DNA of 64,000 nucleotides, from positions 47,611-111,610 of the forward strand of contig CAJLLT010000003.1 of assembly GCA_905207625.1 (NCBI GenBank). The letters are read 5' to 3'. Shown here piece after piece: positions 25,727 to 35,235 of the stretch (its first letter is position 1; every line of letters starts with the position of its first letter). The position numbers and the translations under genes are program-made. Source of the DNA: an uncultured Eubacteriales bacterium. GTDB lineage: Bacteria > Bacillota > Clostridia > Oscillospirales > UBA644. A model generated the notes under the pieces. That model saw nothing but the letters and a program-made list of their open reading frames with translations. It ran no database searches and was not told where the DNA came from.

Positions 25727-27115
25727 ATGGTTTCCATTAAAGAACTTTATACGGATATTGCCGCCTATGACGGTAAGACAGTGGATGTCTGCGGTTGGGT
25801 CAGAACCGTCCGCGACTCCAAATCCTTCGGCTTCATCGAACTTAACGACGGAAGCTTTTTCCGTTCCGCCCAGATCGTTTTCGAGGAGGCGGTGATCAAT
25901 AATTATAAACAGATAGCAAAACTCAACGTGGGTTCTTCTCTCCGTGTCACCGGTACTGTGGTTGCGACCCCCACCATGAAGCAGCCCTTTGAAATAAAAG
26001 CCGCTTCAATAGAGATAGAAGGGGCTTCCACTGCGGACTATCCGTTGCAGAAAAAGAGACATTCCCTTGAGTTTCTCCGGGAGATTGCACATTTGCGACC
26101 CAGAACAAACACTTTTTCCGCAGTTTTCCGTGTTCGTTCCGTTGCCGCTCAGGCGATCCACCGTTTCTTCGGTGACAGAGGTTTTGTGTATGTGAATACA
26201 CCCCTTATTACCGGCAGCGACTGTGAAGGTGCGGGGGAAATGTTCAGAGTCACGACCCTCGATCTTGATAACCTGCCCAGAACAGAGGACGGAAAGGTCG
26301 ATTTTACCCAGGACTTTTTCCATAAATCCACCAACCTTACCGTTTCCGGACAGCTTGAGGGCGAATGCTTTGCCATGGCTTTCGGAAAAATATATACCTT
26401 CGGTCCGACTTTTCGTGCCGAGAATTCCAATACAGCCCGTCATGCGGCTGAGTTCTGGATGATCGAGCCAGAAATTGCTTTTGCGGATCTCGGGGACGAT
26501 ATGCAGCTTGCTCAGGACATGATCAAGTATGTTATCCGGGATGTACTGGAAAAATGTCCGGAGGACATGAAATTTTTCAATGACTTTGTGGACAAGGGGC
26601 TTCTTGACCGGCTTAACGGCCTTGTAAACTCAGATTTTGCCCATGTTACATATACTGAAGCAGTGAAGCTTCTCGAGCAGCACAGGGATAAGTTTGAGTA
26701 TCCCGTATTCTGGGGCTGTGACCTGCAGACGGAACACGAAAGATATCTCACCGAACAGATATTCAAATGCCCCGTTTTCGTTACCGATTATCCCAAGGAA
26801 ATCAAAGCTTTCTATATGCGCCTGAATGACGACGGAAAAACCGTTGCGGCTATGGATATGCTCGTTCCCGGAGTCGGGGAGATCATCGGCGGAAGCCAGC
26901 GTGAAGAACGCTTTGAGGTCCTTACCGAAAGAATGGAACAACTGGGGCTGAAGCAGGAGGATTACAGCTGGTATCTGGATCTTCGCCGTTATGGCGGAAC
27001 AAAACATGCCGGTTTCGGTCTGGGATTTGAAAGACTGATAATGTATTTAACCGGAATTTCAAACATAAGAGACGTGCTGCCCTTCCCCAGAACAGTGGGC
27101 AACGCTGAGTATTAA
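25727..27115 (+). CDS. asnS: Asparagine--tRNA ligase AsnS
   Basis: Charges tRNA-Asn with asparagine. The 462-residue class II synthetase has an N-terminal OB-fold anticodon-binding domain (about 15-105), motif 2 in GPTFRAENSNTARHAAEFWM (about 225-245) and motif 3 near the end in GFGLGFERLIMYLTG. It starts 22 bases after asnA with GAAAGGAG upstream. Pairing of asnA with asnS links asparagine supply directly to its use; the tRNA-Asn gene itself is at 56008. Confidence 0.97.
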   Translation: MVSIKELYTDIAAYDGKTVDVCGWVRTVRDSKSFGFIELNDGSFFRSAQIVFEEAVINNYKQIAKLNVGSSLRVTGTVVATPTMKQPFEIKAASIEIEGASTADYPLQKKRHSLEFLREIAHLRPRTNTFSAVFRVRSVAAQAIHRFFGDRGFVYVNTPLITGSDCEGAGEMFRVTTLDLDNLPRTEDGKVDFTQDFFHKSTNLTVSGQLEGECFAMAFGKIYTFGPTFRAENSNTARHAAEFWMIEPEIAFADLGDDMQLAQDMIKYVIRDVLEKCPEDMKFFNDFVDKGLLDRLNGLVNSDFAHVTYTEAVKLLEQHRDKFEYPVFWGCDLQTEHERYLTEQIFKCPVFVTDYPKEIKAFYMRLNDDGKTVAAMDMLVPGVGEIIGGSQREERFEVLTERMEQLGLKQEDYSWYLDLRRYGGTKHAGFGLGFERLIMYLTGISNIRDVLPFPRTVGNAEY

Positions 27116-27140
27116 AGAGAGAATCAGAGAGGGAACAGAG

Positions 27141-28424
27141 ATGAAAAACGACATTACCGCACTTTCCGTGCCGGAGCTTGAGGCTCTCGCGGCGGAACTG
27201 AGAAAGCAATATGACGGGTATAAGTCCCGTGGGCTGAAACTTGATATGTCCAGGGGAAAACCCTGTACGGCACAGCTTGATCTTTCCGAAAAAATGCTGA
27301 CGGTTCTTTCGGACAATGCCTCCTGTGTGGATGCCACCGGATTTGACTGCCGCAATTACGGAGTCATGGACGGTATTGCGGAAGCAAAACAGATGTTTGC
27401 CCAGCTTTTCGGAGTAGAGGCCGATGAGGTGATAGTCGGCGGCAACAGCAGTCTGAACATGATGTACGATCAGATTGTCCGCGGTCTGCTTCTCGGTGTA
27501 TACGGAGGCGAGAAACCCTGGTCAGCTCAGGGAAAAATCAGATTTATCTGTCCCGTTCCGGGCTATGACAGACATTTTTCCATCTGTGAAAGCCTCGGTA
27601 TAGAGATGGTGAATGTTGCCCTCACTCCCAACGGTCCGGATATGGACGTGGTCGAAAAGCTTATCAAAGACCCCTCCGTAAAAGGAATGTGGAATATCCC
27701 GAAATACAGCAATCCCACGGGAATTACCTATAGCGATGAGACCGTCCGACGTATCGCACGGATGAAACCCGCCGCAAAGGATTTCAGGGTCTTCTGGGAT
27801 AATGCCTATGCTCTTCATGACTTCGGTCCTAACCCCGACACCTTGCTTGATCTTATGGCGGAGGCGAAGAAAGCGGGCAATGAGGACATGATCTTCATGT
27901 ATATGTCCACCTCCAAAATATCCTTCCCGGGTGCCGGTGTGGCAGCCATGGCAGCAAGTAAGGCAAATATAGATCTTATTAAAAAGCAGATGTTTTTCCA
28001 GACAATCGGTCCGGATAAACTGAACCAGCTGCGTCATGTACGCTACTTCGGTTCCGCAGACGGACTTAAGGCATACATGAAAAAACACGCGGCGATAATC
28101 AAGCCCCATTTCGACGTGGCTCTTTCCACCCTTGACCGGGAACTTAAAGGCACCGGGGCTGCGGATTGGTATGCGCCCAACGGCGGTTATTTTATTTCCT
28201 GCAACGTGCTTCCCGGCTGCGCGAAGAAAGTCGTGGCGATGATGAAGGATGCCGGAGTGACCGTTACCGGTGCCGGCTCCGCCTTCCCGTACGGCAAAGA
28301 TCCGGACGACAAAAACATTCGTCTTGCTCCTACTTATCCCTCTCTGGAGGAGTTGCAGACGGCTATGGATATACTTTGTGTCTGCACAAAGCTTGCGGCG
28401 GCAGAAAAGCTGCTGGGACTGTAA
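27141..28424 (+). CDS. PLP-dependent aspartate aminotransferase-like protein
   Basis: A 427-residue fold-type I aminotransferase of the class related to PF12897 (aspartate aminotransferase-like). Visible features: LDMSRGKPC near the start, NYGVMDGI, VGGNSSLNMMYD, the PKYSNPTGITYS region that binds the substrate carboxylate, WDNAYALHDFG, and the PLP Lys in STSKISFPGAGVAA (about 257). It follows asnS by 25 bases. In this operon it probably interconverts aspartate and oxaloacetate (inference). Confidence 0.9.
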   Translation: MKNDITALSVPELEALAAELRKQYDGYKSRGLKLDMSRGKPCTAQLDLSEKMLTVLSDNASCVDATGFDCRNYGVMDGIAEAKQMFAQLFGVEADEVIVGGNSSLNMMYDQIVRGLLLGVYGGEKPWSAQGKIRFICPVPGYDRHFSICESLGIEMVNVALTPNGPDMDVVEKLIKDPSVKGMWNIPKYSNPTGITYSDETVRRIARMKPAAKDFRVFWDNAYALHDFGPNPDTLLDLMAEAKKAGNEDMIFMYMSTSKISFPGAGVAAMAASKANIDLIKKQMFFQTIGPDKLNQLRHVRYFGSADGLKAYMKKHAAIIKPHFDVALSTLDRELKGTGAADWYAPNGGYFISCNVLPGCAKKVVAMMKDAGVTVTGAGSAFPYGKDPDDKNIRLAPTYPSLEELQTAMDILCVCTKLAAAEKLLGL

Positions 28425-28445
28425 TCGGAAAGGAAAATTCAACGG

Positions 28446-29891
28446 ATGAGCAACCAGAACTACGAAAGCCCCTTCAACAGCCGGTACGCCAGTGCGGAAA
28501 TGCAGTATATCTTTTCCGCCGATAATAAGTTCAGAACCTGGCGCAGACTCTGGATCGCCCTTGCCCGGGCTGAGAAAAACCTGGGGCTGCCGATAACCGA
28601 TGAGCAGATAGCAGAACTTGAAAAGTATAAGGATGATATAAATTACGATGTGGCACAGGCAAGGGAAAAGGAAGTCCGCCACGATGTAATGAGTCATGTT
28701 TATGCTTACGGCGAGCAGGCAAAAAGCGCCAAAGGTATCATCCACCTTGGGGCAACGTCCTGCTATGTGGGCGACAATACGGACATAATCGTTATGCGTC
28801 AGGCCATGGAGCTTATCCGTACCAAACTTGTGTCGGTGATAAGAAATCTTTCCGGATTCGCCGAAGAATACAAGTCCATGCCCTGCCTTGCGTATACTCA
28901 CTTACAGCCGGCACAGCTTACGACTGTGGGCAAACGCGCGACTTTATGGATAAATGAGCTATTGTACGATTTTGATGAGCTTCAGTTCCGGCTTGACAAT
29001 CTCAAGCTTCTTGGGCAGAAGGGAACTACCGGTACTCAGGCGAGTTTTGTGGAGCTTTTCGGCGGGGAAGACTGTACTGAAAAAATAAAGAAACTTGAGG
29101 CTGATATTGCCCGGGAAATGGGCTTTGCCGCAGATAAGGTCGTCCCCGTCTCCGGACAGACCTACAGCCGTAAGGTGGACAGCCAGATCCTGGCGACTCT
29201 TTCCGGAATAGCTCAATCTGCGTATAAGTTTGCCAACGATCTGCGTATTCTCGCAAACTTCAAGGAGATTGAAGAGCCTTTTGAAAAGAATCAGATCGGC
29301 TCTTCTGCCATGCCCTATAAGCGCAACCCCATGCGGAGCGAGCGTATCTGCGCTCTCGCCCGGTATGTTATAACCGATTCCCTCAATTCCGCCTTTACAG
29401 CGGCGACACAGTGGTTTGAGCGGACACTTGATGATTCGGCAAATAAACGTATCGCAGTGGCTGAAGCATTCCTTGCGGTGGATGCGATACTGAATATTTA
29501 TATCAACGTCACAAACGGTCTTGTGGTATATCCGAAAATGATCCGTCGCAGAGTGATGACGGAGCTTCCCTTTATGGCAACCGAGAACATTATGATGGAA
29601 GCCGTCAAGAGGGGCGGAGACCGTCAGCAGCTTCATGAAAAGATCCGTCAGTACAGCCTTAAGGCAGCGGCAAGAGTAAAGCAGGAGGGACTTGACAATG
29701 ACCTTCTGGAACGCATAGCCGCGGACCCCGCATTCGGGTTGGATGCTTCCGAACTTTCTTCTCTTCTTGAACCTTCGGCATATATCGGAAGAAGTGTTGA
29801 GCAGGTGGATGAGTTCCTTCGCGGATTTGTCGGACCGGTTCTGGATAAGTACGGCAAAGGCGCAATAAAAGATGTTTCCCTCAATGTGTAG
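28446..29891 (+). CDS. purB: Adenylosuccinate lyase PurB
   Basis: Splits SAICAR and adenylosuccinate, releasing fumarate, in purine synthesis. A 481-residue member of the fumarase/aspartase superfamily with the signature GSSAMPYKRNP near residue 285, HLGATSCYVGDN near 100 and TYSRKVDSQ near 235. It is the last gene of the asnA operon, 21 bases after the aminotransferase, and a strong terminator follows. Its substrates derive from aspartate, which fits the operon. Confidence 0.97.
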   Translation: MSNQNYESPFNSRYASAEMQYIFSADNKFRTWRRLWIALARAEKNLGLPITDEQIAELEKYKDDINYDVAQAREKEVRHDVMSHVYAYGEQAKSAKGIIHLGATSCYVGDNTDIIVMRQAMELIRTKLVSVIRNLSGFAEEYKSMPCLAYTHLQPAQLTTVGKRATLWINELLYDFDELQFRLDNLKLLGQKGTTGTQASFVELFGGEDCTEKIKKLEADIAREMGFAADKVVPVSGQTYSRKVDSQILATLSGIAQSAYKFANDLRILANFKEIEEPFEKNQIGSSAMPYKRNPMRSERICALARYVITDSLNSAFTAATQWFERTLDDSANKRIAVAEAFLAVDAILNIYINVTNGLVVYPKMIRRRVMTELPFMATENIMMEAVKRGGDRQQLHEKIRQYSLKAAARVKQEGLDNDLLERIAADPAFGLDASELSSLLEPSAYIGRSVEQVDEFLRGFVGPVLDKYGKGAIKDVSLNV

Positions 29892-29909
29892 GAATACCTG
29901 AGATGAGTA

Positions 29910-29940
29910 AAAGGTTCCGCAAACCGCGGAACCTTTTTTG
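29910..29940 (+). terminator. Rho-independent terminator of the asnA-purB operon
   Basis: A 10-bp stem (AAGGTTCCGC with GCGGAACCTT), five-base loop, then a T run (TTTTTTG). Confidence 0.92.
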
Positions 29941-29970
29941 TTTCTGCCGCCAATGAGGGCTGAATCTAAA

Positions 29971-30003
29971 AAGGAAGCTGCCCGATCCCGGATCGGGCAG
30001 CTC
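29971..30003 (-). terminator. Rho-independent terminator for the minus-strand surface protein gene
   Basis: A perfect 13-bp stem (29976-29988 with 29990-30002; arm starts AGCTGCCCGATCC). Read on the minus strand it is followed by TTCCTTTTTAG; T runs on both sides make it possibly bidirectional. It lies between two convergent genes. Confidence 0.85.
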
Positions 30004-30024
30004 TTTTTATAACCTTGTGGGGTT

Positions 30025-33000
30025 TTACGATTTCTTTTTCCTGCTTACGAGAATTATGACAACTATTATCGCAATAATGATCACAGCCGCTATAACGATG
30101 ATAATAATTGTCGGGAATGTCTGTACCGCGCTGACAGAGAATTCGGTTGTCGCATCTCCGCTCGCGGAACGTATTGTGAGCGTGTGCTGTCCCTCAGCAA
30201 GGGTCTCCAGGAACGCCTCGTTCAGCTCTATCACTATACCGCCATTGCCGCTCTTTGTATAGTTTTTCGCATCAACGGTCTTTCCGTCGACAATAACTTC
30301 AATAAAGTCGGAAATATCCGCATCGGACACAAAGCGGAGAGTCTTGCCGCTGTTTTTTGTCCAGGACTTGCTCTTTCCCTCAGTAATTACGGGCGGGATC
30401 TTCGGGGTAACCGTATCCGCAACGGTGATTTCAGCTCCCGCTGTCGCATCTTTGAAAAGCTTTCCGCAATCGGCACAGCTGTAGTATTCGATGTGTCCCT
30501 CTGATGCGGCGGTAGCGGGGACAGAGCTTATTTTCTTCAGGGATGCATGGTTGGAGCTGTCCTTGTCACCGTATTTTTCTCCGCAATATTGACAAATTGC
30601 CTGTTCGGAACAGGTCGCGACACCTCCGGAGTGTTCGCAGGTGTATCCGCAATCGGCACAAACGCCGCTGTTCCAGGTATGAGACTGACGTTCAACAGTC
30701 ACTTCTCCGCAACAGGAGTAAACCTGCTCGTGTTCGGATTCAGTCTGTACAGTCCAGACTTTTGAACCGGTATGATTTCCGGCATCGACTTCGCCGTATT
30801 TTTCGCCGCAGAACTTGCAGGTCGCTTTTTCGGTGCAAGTCGCTTCTCCTCCGGTATGTCTGCAGGTGTATCCGCATTCGGAGCAGACACCGTTAACCCA
30901 GGTATGATCTTCCTTCGGAACGGCTGTGGCACCGCAGCAGGAATAGTTCTGTTCATGCTTTGTTTCCGACTGGGTGGTCCACATCTTCGTTCCGGTATGA
31001 TTTGAGGAATCAACTTTTCCGTATTTCTCCCCGCAGATCTCGCAGGTTGCTTTTTCGGTGCAGGTTGCCGTTCCTCCGGAGTGCTTGCAGGAATAGCCGC
31101 ATTCGGAGCAGACGCCGTTGACCCAGGTGTGGTCCGAACTTTCAACAGTCACTTTACCGCAGCAGGAGTATTTCTGCTCATGCTTTGATTCGTTCAGAGC
31201 TGTCCAGACTTTTGTGCCGGTGTGCTTTTCGGGGTCCGCCTCGCCGTATTTCTCGCCGCAAACTTCGCAGACAGCGCCGTTGGTGCAGGTTGCGCTTCCT
31301 CCGAAGTGTACACAGACATAATCGCACTCTGAGCAAACGCCGTTTCTCCAATGATGTCTTTCTTCGGCTACCACGACTTTGTTGCAGCAATAGTAATAAG
31401 CCTCATGAGTGGTTTCTGTTCTTACGTATATAACGCTTCCGGTGTGATTTGCGGGATTTATGCCGCCGTATTCTTTACCGCAGAGCTGACATATTGCCGC
31501 CTGGGTGCAGGTAGCCGTTCCGCCGCTGTGCCGGCATTCGTAGAGACATTCGGTGCAGACACCGTTTGACCACTCGTGGCCTTCTTCCGCAACAACCGTA
31601 GTGTTGCAGCAGTCATAGTGGGATTCGTGCGTTGTTTCGGTGTATGTATAGATCACATTTCCGGTGTGGTTTTCAAGGTCCTTTTCACCGTATACGGTCT
31701 GGCATACCGAGCATACCGGAGCCTGGGTGCAGGTCGCCGTACCTCCGGAGTGTCCGGTGCAGTCAATCGTTCCGTTGTTTATGATGCTGCCGTTGACGGT
31801 GATGCTTCCTCTGTTCGTAAATGTTGTTCCCGCAGGAATCGTCAGGGTGCAGTTTTCGGGGATGGTGAGAGTCATGTCACTTGCCACGGTAACGTCTCCG
31901 GGCAATATGGGGTTTCCTGTGACCGATCCTACTTTGTTGCAGAACAGCACGCTGTCGGTGACGGATTCGTATGTATCATCGCAGGAGGATTCTATCCAGG
32001 ACCCGGATACGGAGGTGCTGTTGCTTGCGTATATGCCGTATCCGTCGCCGGTCGCTTTGACGATACTGTTTATAATTGTTATGTCGTTGGAGTAAATTGC
32101 GACGTCAAAAACGGATTCCGCGGTCACAGTACTGTCGGAAATGGAGATGGATCCGTTTGCGCGCAATGTGGGATAATATCCCGTTGTTTTTATCTCCGCT
32201 CCGTTGGAGATGGACAGCGTGTTTCCGGAGAATATACCGGCACCCTTGGGAGCAGAGGCGGTTATTTTTCCTCCGTTTACGCTTATGGTGTCTCCGTAGA
32301 CGGCGATGTCATTGCCTTTTGCCTTTATGGTCGCCCGGTCACTTACGGATATATTTCCGTAGCAACTGAGACCGAGGCTGTTGTAGTTTTCGTTATTTGA
32401 ATTGTTTCCCTCGACCTCAAGATAACTGTCTCCGGTCATCGTAAGGTCGCCGCTCCACATGTCTATACCGTCAACGACATAGCTCATCTCGGTATCGGGA
32501 TCCGGCTGCAGACAGTAGAGTCTGGAACTGTCCTCAAGTCTGAGGGAATGGGTTATTCCTGATTTTACACCTATCTGCAGGGGTGCGGAGTTTCCGGTTC
32601 CGGTTATTCTGACACATGCCGATCCGGAGAGAATGCAGTCTCCGTTCCATTCACAGTTTCTCGAAAGGAGGTTTACCACAATATTCGTGTCCGTGATATG
32701 AAGCGCATTGGGCATATATGAGGTTTGCTGAATAACGCTGAGATCTTTCGTGTTAAGGGTTCCCTTTCCGTGGATGGTGATGTTTTCCGCTCTGACTTTT
32801 TCCAGGGTGTTCACCGTATTCTCGGGAACCTCAATGTTAAGTCTGACGGGGCTGTTTTTGACGCTGATTCCACCGGATACGGTTACATTGTCCAGTTTCA
32901 GCCAGAACGCCTGCTCGACATCCGCAGAGTTGTTGCTTCCCCAGAGCCCGATGGTTTTGTCGGTACTCCCCGAAAGGACATAGACAACGTCTCTTTTTCT

Positions 33001-33168
33001 CAGGATGATAAGGTTTCCGCTGATCTTGTAATTCTCGTTTTCCGTGTCCTCGCCGCCTACGTCTATGAAAACGGTTTCCATATCGGAAGGAGCGGCGAAA
33101 AATTTCACAGGAGCGAGTACAAGCATCAGACAGAGCGCGAAAATGATGCACAGAACCTGTTTCTTCAT
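30025..33168 (-). CDS. Membrane-anchored surface protein: beta-helix-like domain plus Cys-rich repeats
   Basis: A 1,047-residue exported protein. A signal peptide (KKQVLCIIFALCLMLVLAP) and a C-terminal helix (TIIIIVIAAVIIIAIIVVII) with the tail SRKKKS place it on the outer face. Residues 30-460 repeat short strands such as ISVSDRATIKAKG and LSISNGAEIKTTG, typical of right-handed beta-helix (adhesin/pectate-lyase-like) stacks. Residues 473-905 hold six repeats of about 74 residues with CxxC pairs. Residues 920-1010 look like an Ig-like beta domain. GGAG precedes the ATG. Likely a cell-surface binding protein; no catalytic motif seen. It is transcribed towards purB and ends at a shared terminator region. 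Confidence 0.82.
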   Translation of the reverse strand: MKKQVLCIIFALCLMLVLAPVKFFAAPSDMETVFIDVGGEDTENENYKISGNLIILRKRDVVYVLSGSTDKTIGLWGSNNSADVEQAFWLKLDNVTVSGGISVKNSPVRLNIEVPENTVNTLEKVRAENITIHGKGTLNTKDLSVIQQTSYMPNALHITDTNIVVNLLSRNCEWNGDCILSGSACVRITGTGNSAPLQIGVKSGITHSLRLEDSSRLYCLQPDPDTEMSYVVDGIDMWSGDLTMTGDSYLEVEGNNSNNENYNSLGLSCYGNISVSDRATIKAKGNDIAVYGDTISVNGGKITASAPKGAGIFSGNTLSISNGAEIKTTGYYPTLRANGSISISDSTVTAESVFDVAIYSNDITIINSIVKATGDGYGIYASNSTSVSGSWIESSCDDTYESVTDSVLFCNKVGSVTGNPILPGDVTVASDMTLTIPENCTLTIPAGTTFTNRGSITVNGSIINNGTIDCTGHSGGTATCTQAPVCSVCQTVYGEKDLENHTGNVIYTYTETTHESHYDCCNTTVVAEEGHEWSNGVCTECLYECRHSGGTATCTQAAICQLCGKEYGGINPANHTGSVIYVRTETTHEAYYYCCNKVVVAEERHHWRNGVCSECDYVCVHFGGSATCTNGAVCEVCGEKYGEADPEKHTGTKVWTALNESKHEQKYSCCGKVTVESSDHTWVNGVCSECGYSCKHSGGTATCTEKATCEICGEKYGKVDSSNHTGTKMWTTQSETKHEQNYSCCGATAVPKEDHTWVNGVCSECGYTCRHTGGEATCTEKATCKFCGEKYGEVDAGNHTGSKVWTVQTESEHEQVYSCCGEVTVERQSHTWNSGVCADCGYTCEHSGGVATCSEQAICQYCGEKYGDKDSSNHASLKKISSVPATAASEGHIEYYSCADCGKLFKDATAGAEITVADTVTPKIPPVITEGKSKSWTKNSGKTLRFVSDADISDFIEVIVDGKTVDAKNYTKSGNGGIVIELNEAFLETLAEGQHTLTIRSASGDATTEFSVSAVQTFPTIIIIVIAAVIIIAIIVVIILVSRKKKS
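30460..31752 (-). repeat. Six in-frame Cys-rich coding repeats (about 222 bp each)
   Basis: Inside the surface protein gene, five full repeats and one partial repeat each encode HxGGxATCxxxAxCxxCGxxY, then NHTG, a HExxYSCCG turn, HxWxxGVCxxC and a linking C. The paired CxxC motifs look like zinc-ribbon or disulfide knuckles. The partial sixth repeat diverges after the NHA position. Confidence 0.85.
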
Positions 33169-33286
33169 TTTTTTTCTCCAAACTCAAAGCCAAGAGGCTT
33201 CTTTATTTCTCTACATTAAATATATCAGAAAAGATTGAAAAACAATGTTAATATTTTCAAAGTTTTTTAAAAGTTTTGTCGAACTC

Positions 33287-33320
33287 ACAGGGGAAGGAAA
33301 AAACTTTTTCCTTCCCCTGT
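33287..33320 (-). terminator. Hairpin terminator after the ABC exporter genes
   Basis: A stem of about 15 bp (33287-33301 with 33306-33320; arm starts ACAGGGGAAGG). The stem itself is A/T-rich at its tip; no long T run follows on the minus strand, so termination strength is uncertain. Confidence 0.55.
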
Positions 33321-33324
33321 ATCA

Positions 33325-35235
33325 TTATTGCCCGGAGGGTTTGAGCGAGGCCTTTCTGCGTGCCTGCTCACGGTCATATTGGAGCATATACAGGCTGTAG
33401 TACCTGCCCTTCTTCTCCAGCAGCTCAAAGTGGGATCCCTGCTCAATTATCTGCCCGTGGGACAGAACAATTATATTATCGGCGTGCTGAATGGTTGAAA
33501 GTCTGTGGGCGACCATGAGCATCGTACCGATATTCATCAGCTTTTCGAGCGAATCCTGGATCAGAATTTCCGTTTCGGTGTCAATGTTCGCGGTTGCTTC
33601 GTCCAGGATCATGACCTCGGGCTTGTGAATTATCGTTCTCGCAAAGGAAAGCAGCTGGCGCTGCCCCGCCGAGAAGTTGTTGCCTCTTTCCCGGACCTCT
33701 TCGTCCAGTCCGTCCCGGAGCTTGTTGATAAATTTATCCGCATTGACATAGCGGCACGCCTGCATTATCTCTTCGTCGCTGACACCCTCCTTATTCAGCA
33801 GAATATTGCTGCGGATGGTTCCCGAGAAGAGAAATACGTCCTGAAGCATCTGTCCGAAATGGCTCCGCAGGGAATCGATTTTGATCTTGCGGATATCTAT
33901 TCCGTCAATGAGTATCTCGCCTTTCTGAATATCGTAATTACGGCATATCAGAGACAGTATTGTGGTTTTGCCCGATCCGGTCGATCCCACGAAAGCCACA
34001 GTCTGTCCGGCTTTTACGGTGAATGAAACGTCCTTGAGGATCCATTCTCCGGGAATATAGCTGAACCAGACGTTCCTGAATTCTATATTTCCTTTGACCT
34101 CCGGAAGCTCGATTGCGTCCGGCGCATCGACCACATCCGGTCTGATATCGAAGATCGTGAATATTTTTTCGGCAGAGGCAAAAGCGGACTGGAGCCAGTT
34201 GAACTGTTCTGCAAGGCTCTGAATCGGGTTGAAAAACTTTGAAATATACATGTAGAAGGTAACGACCGTCCCTCCGTCTATCACCTGTCCGAGGAATGGC
34301 GTGTCTTTTATATACCCTCTTCCGCCCAGGTACAGCAGGCAAAGTACCGAGGTTATATAAAGCATGTATATTGTGGGACGGAAAACGGCGAAAACAAAGA
34401 TCTCTTCCTTCATTGCCCTGTACAGACCTTCGTTTTTGCTGTCAAACTCCGCCTTTTTGTGCTCTTCCCGGTTGAATATCCTGATAATCTTCATTCCGGA
34501 AAGGTTCTCCGAGAGGAATGTATTTATATCCGTTGTTCTGTCCTTGACTCTGCGGTATGCCCTTCGGGAAAACTTCCTGAAAATGAGGGTAAACAGAATT
34601 ATGAACGGGACAAAACACAGTATCATCAGTGTCAGGGTGTAATTCAGGCAGAGCATCGCGGTGAGAACGCCGGCAATGATGAAGCAGTTTTTTATCAGAT
34701 TCACGATAATGTTCGTGAACATTCTGGAAATCGCGTCCGTATCGTTGGTAACACGGGTGACGAGTTTTCCTACGGGAATGGTATTCAGCTGCGCGTGGGA
34801 AAGGTTTTCGATATGTGCGAAAAGGTCTTCACGGAGTTTGGAGATTATCTTCTGTCCCGTTTTCTGAAGTGTGATCGCCTGTACATAGGAACTCGCCAGG
34901 GAAAGGAGGAGAATAGTTCCGTACACGATAACTGCGGCAAAAAGCCGGGACATTTCGAAATCGTCCTTGATCATTTTTTCTATATTGCCTATTATCAGAG
35001 GGGAGAGAATATCGTAGGCAATGGAAAAAATCATTACTATCAGCACAAAAAGGAAATTCTTCCAGTAAGGACGGGCATATCCCAGAAGGCGGCGGATTAT
35101 TTCCGTATCCTTCATGTTCCGGTCAAAACCGATGGATTCCTTTTTATCTTTCATGCAAAGGAATGCGATTATGAAGAACAGGGAAAAGGTTCCGATCACC
35201 GCTCCGGCGATCAGGAGGGGGTAGTATTCATGCAT
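33325..35235 (-). CDS. ABC exporter half-transporter (membrane plus ATPase), subunit B
   Basis: A 636-residue fused permease/ATPase. An N-terminal helix (YYPLLIAGAVIGTFSLFFII) precedes a six-helix ABC exporter domain (about 60-340) and the ATPase domain with Walker A VGSTGSGKTT, an altered signature FSAGQRQ and Walker B MILDEATANID with the catalytic Glu present. The ATG at 35235 is chosen; the open frame runs upstream to 35316 but would start well inside the neighbouring gene. It overlaps that gene by 8 bases. With subunit A it forms a heterodimeric exporter, probably of drugs, lipids or peptides (family inference). Confidence 0.92.
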   Translation of the reverse strand: MHEYYPLLIAGAVIGTFSLFFIIAFLCMKDKKESIGFDRNMKDTEIIRRLLGYARPYWKNFLFVLIVMIFSIAYDILSPLIIGNIEKMIKDDFEMSRLFAAVIVYGTILLLSLASSYVQAITLQKTGQKIISKLREDLFAHIENLSHAQLNTIPVGKLVTRVTNDTDAISRMFTNIIVNLIKNCFIIAGVLTAMLCLNYTLTLMILCFVPFIILFTLIFRKFSRRAYRRVKDRTTDINTFLSENLSGMKIIRIFNREEHKKAEFDSKNEGLYRAMKEEIFVFAVFRPTIYMLYITSVLCLLYLGGRGYIKDTPFLGQVIDGGTVVTFYMYISKFFNPIQSLAEQFNWLQSAFASAEKIFTIFDIRPDVVDAPDAIELPEVKGNIEFRNVWFSYIPGEWILKDVSFTVKAGQTVAFVGSTGSGKTTILSLICRNYDIQKGEILIDGIDIRKIKIDSLRSHFGQMLQDVFLFSGTIRSNILLNKEGVSDEEIMQACRYVNADKFINKLRDGLDEEVRERGNNFSAGQRQLLSFARTIIHKPEVMILDEATANIDTETEILIQDSLEKLMNIGTMLMVAHRLSTIQHADNIIVLSHGQIIEQGSHFELLEKKGRYYSLYMLQYDREQARRKASLKPSGQ

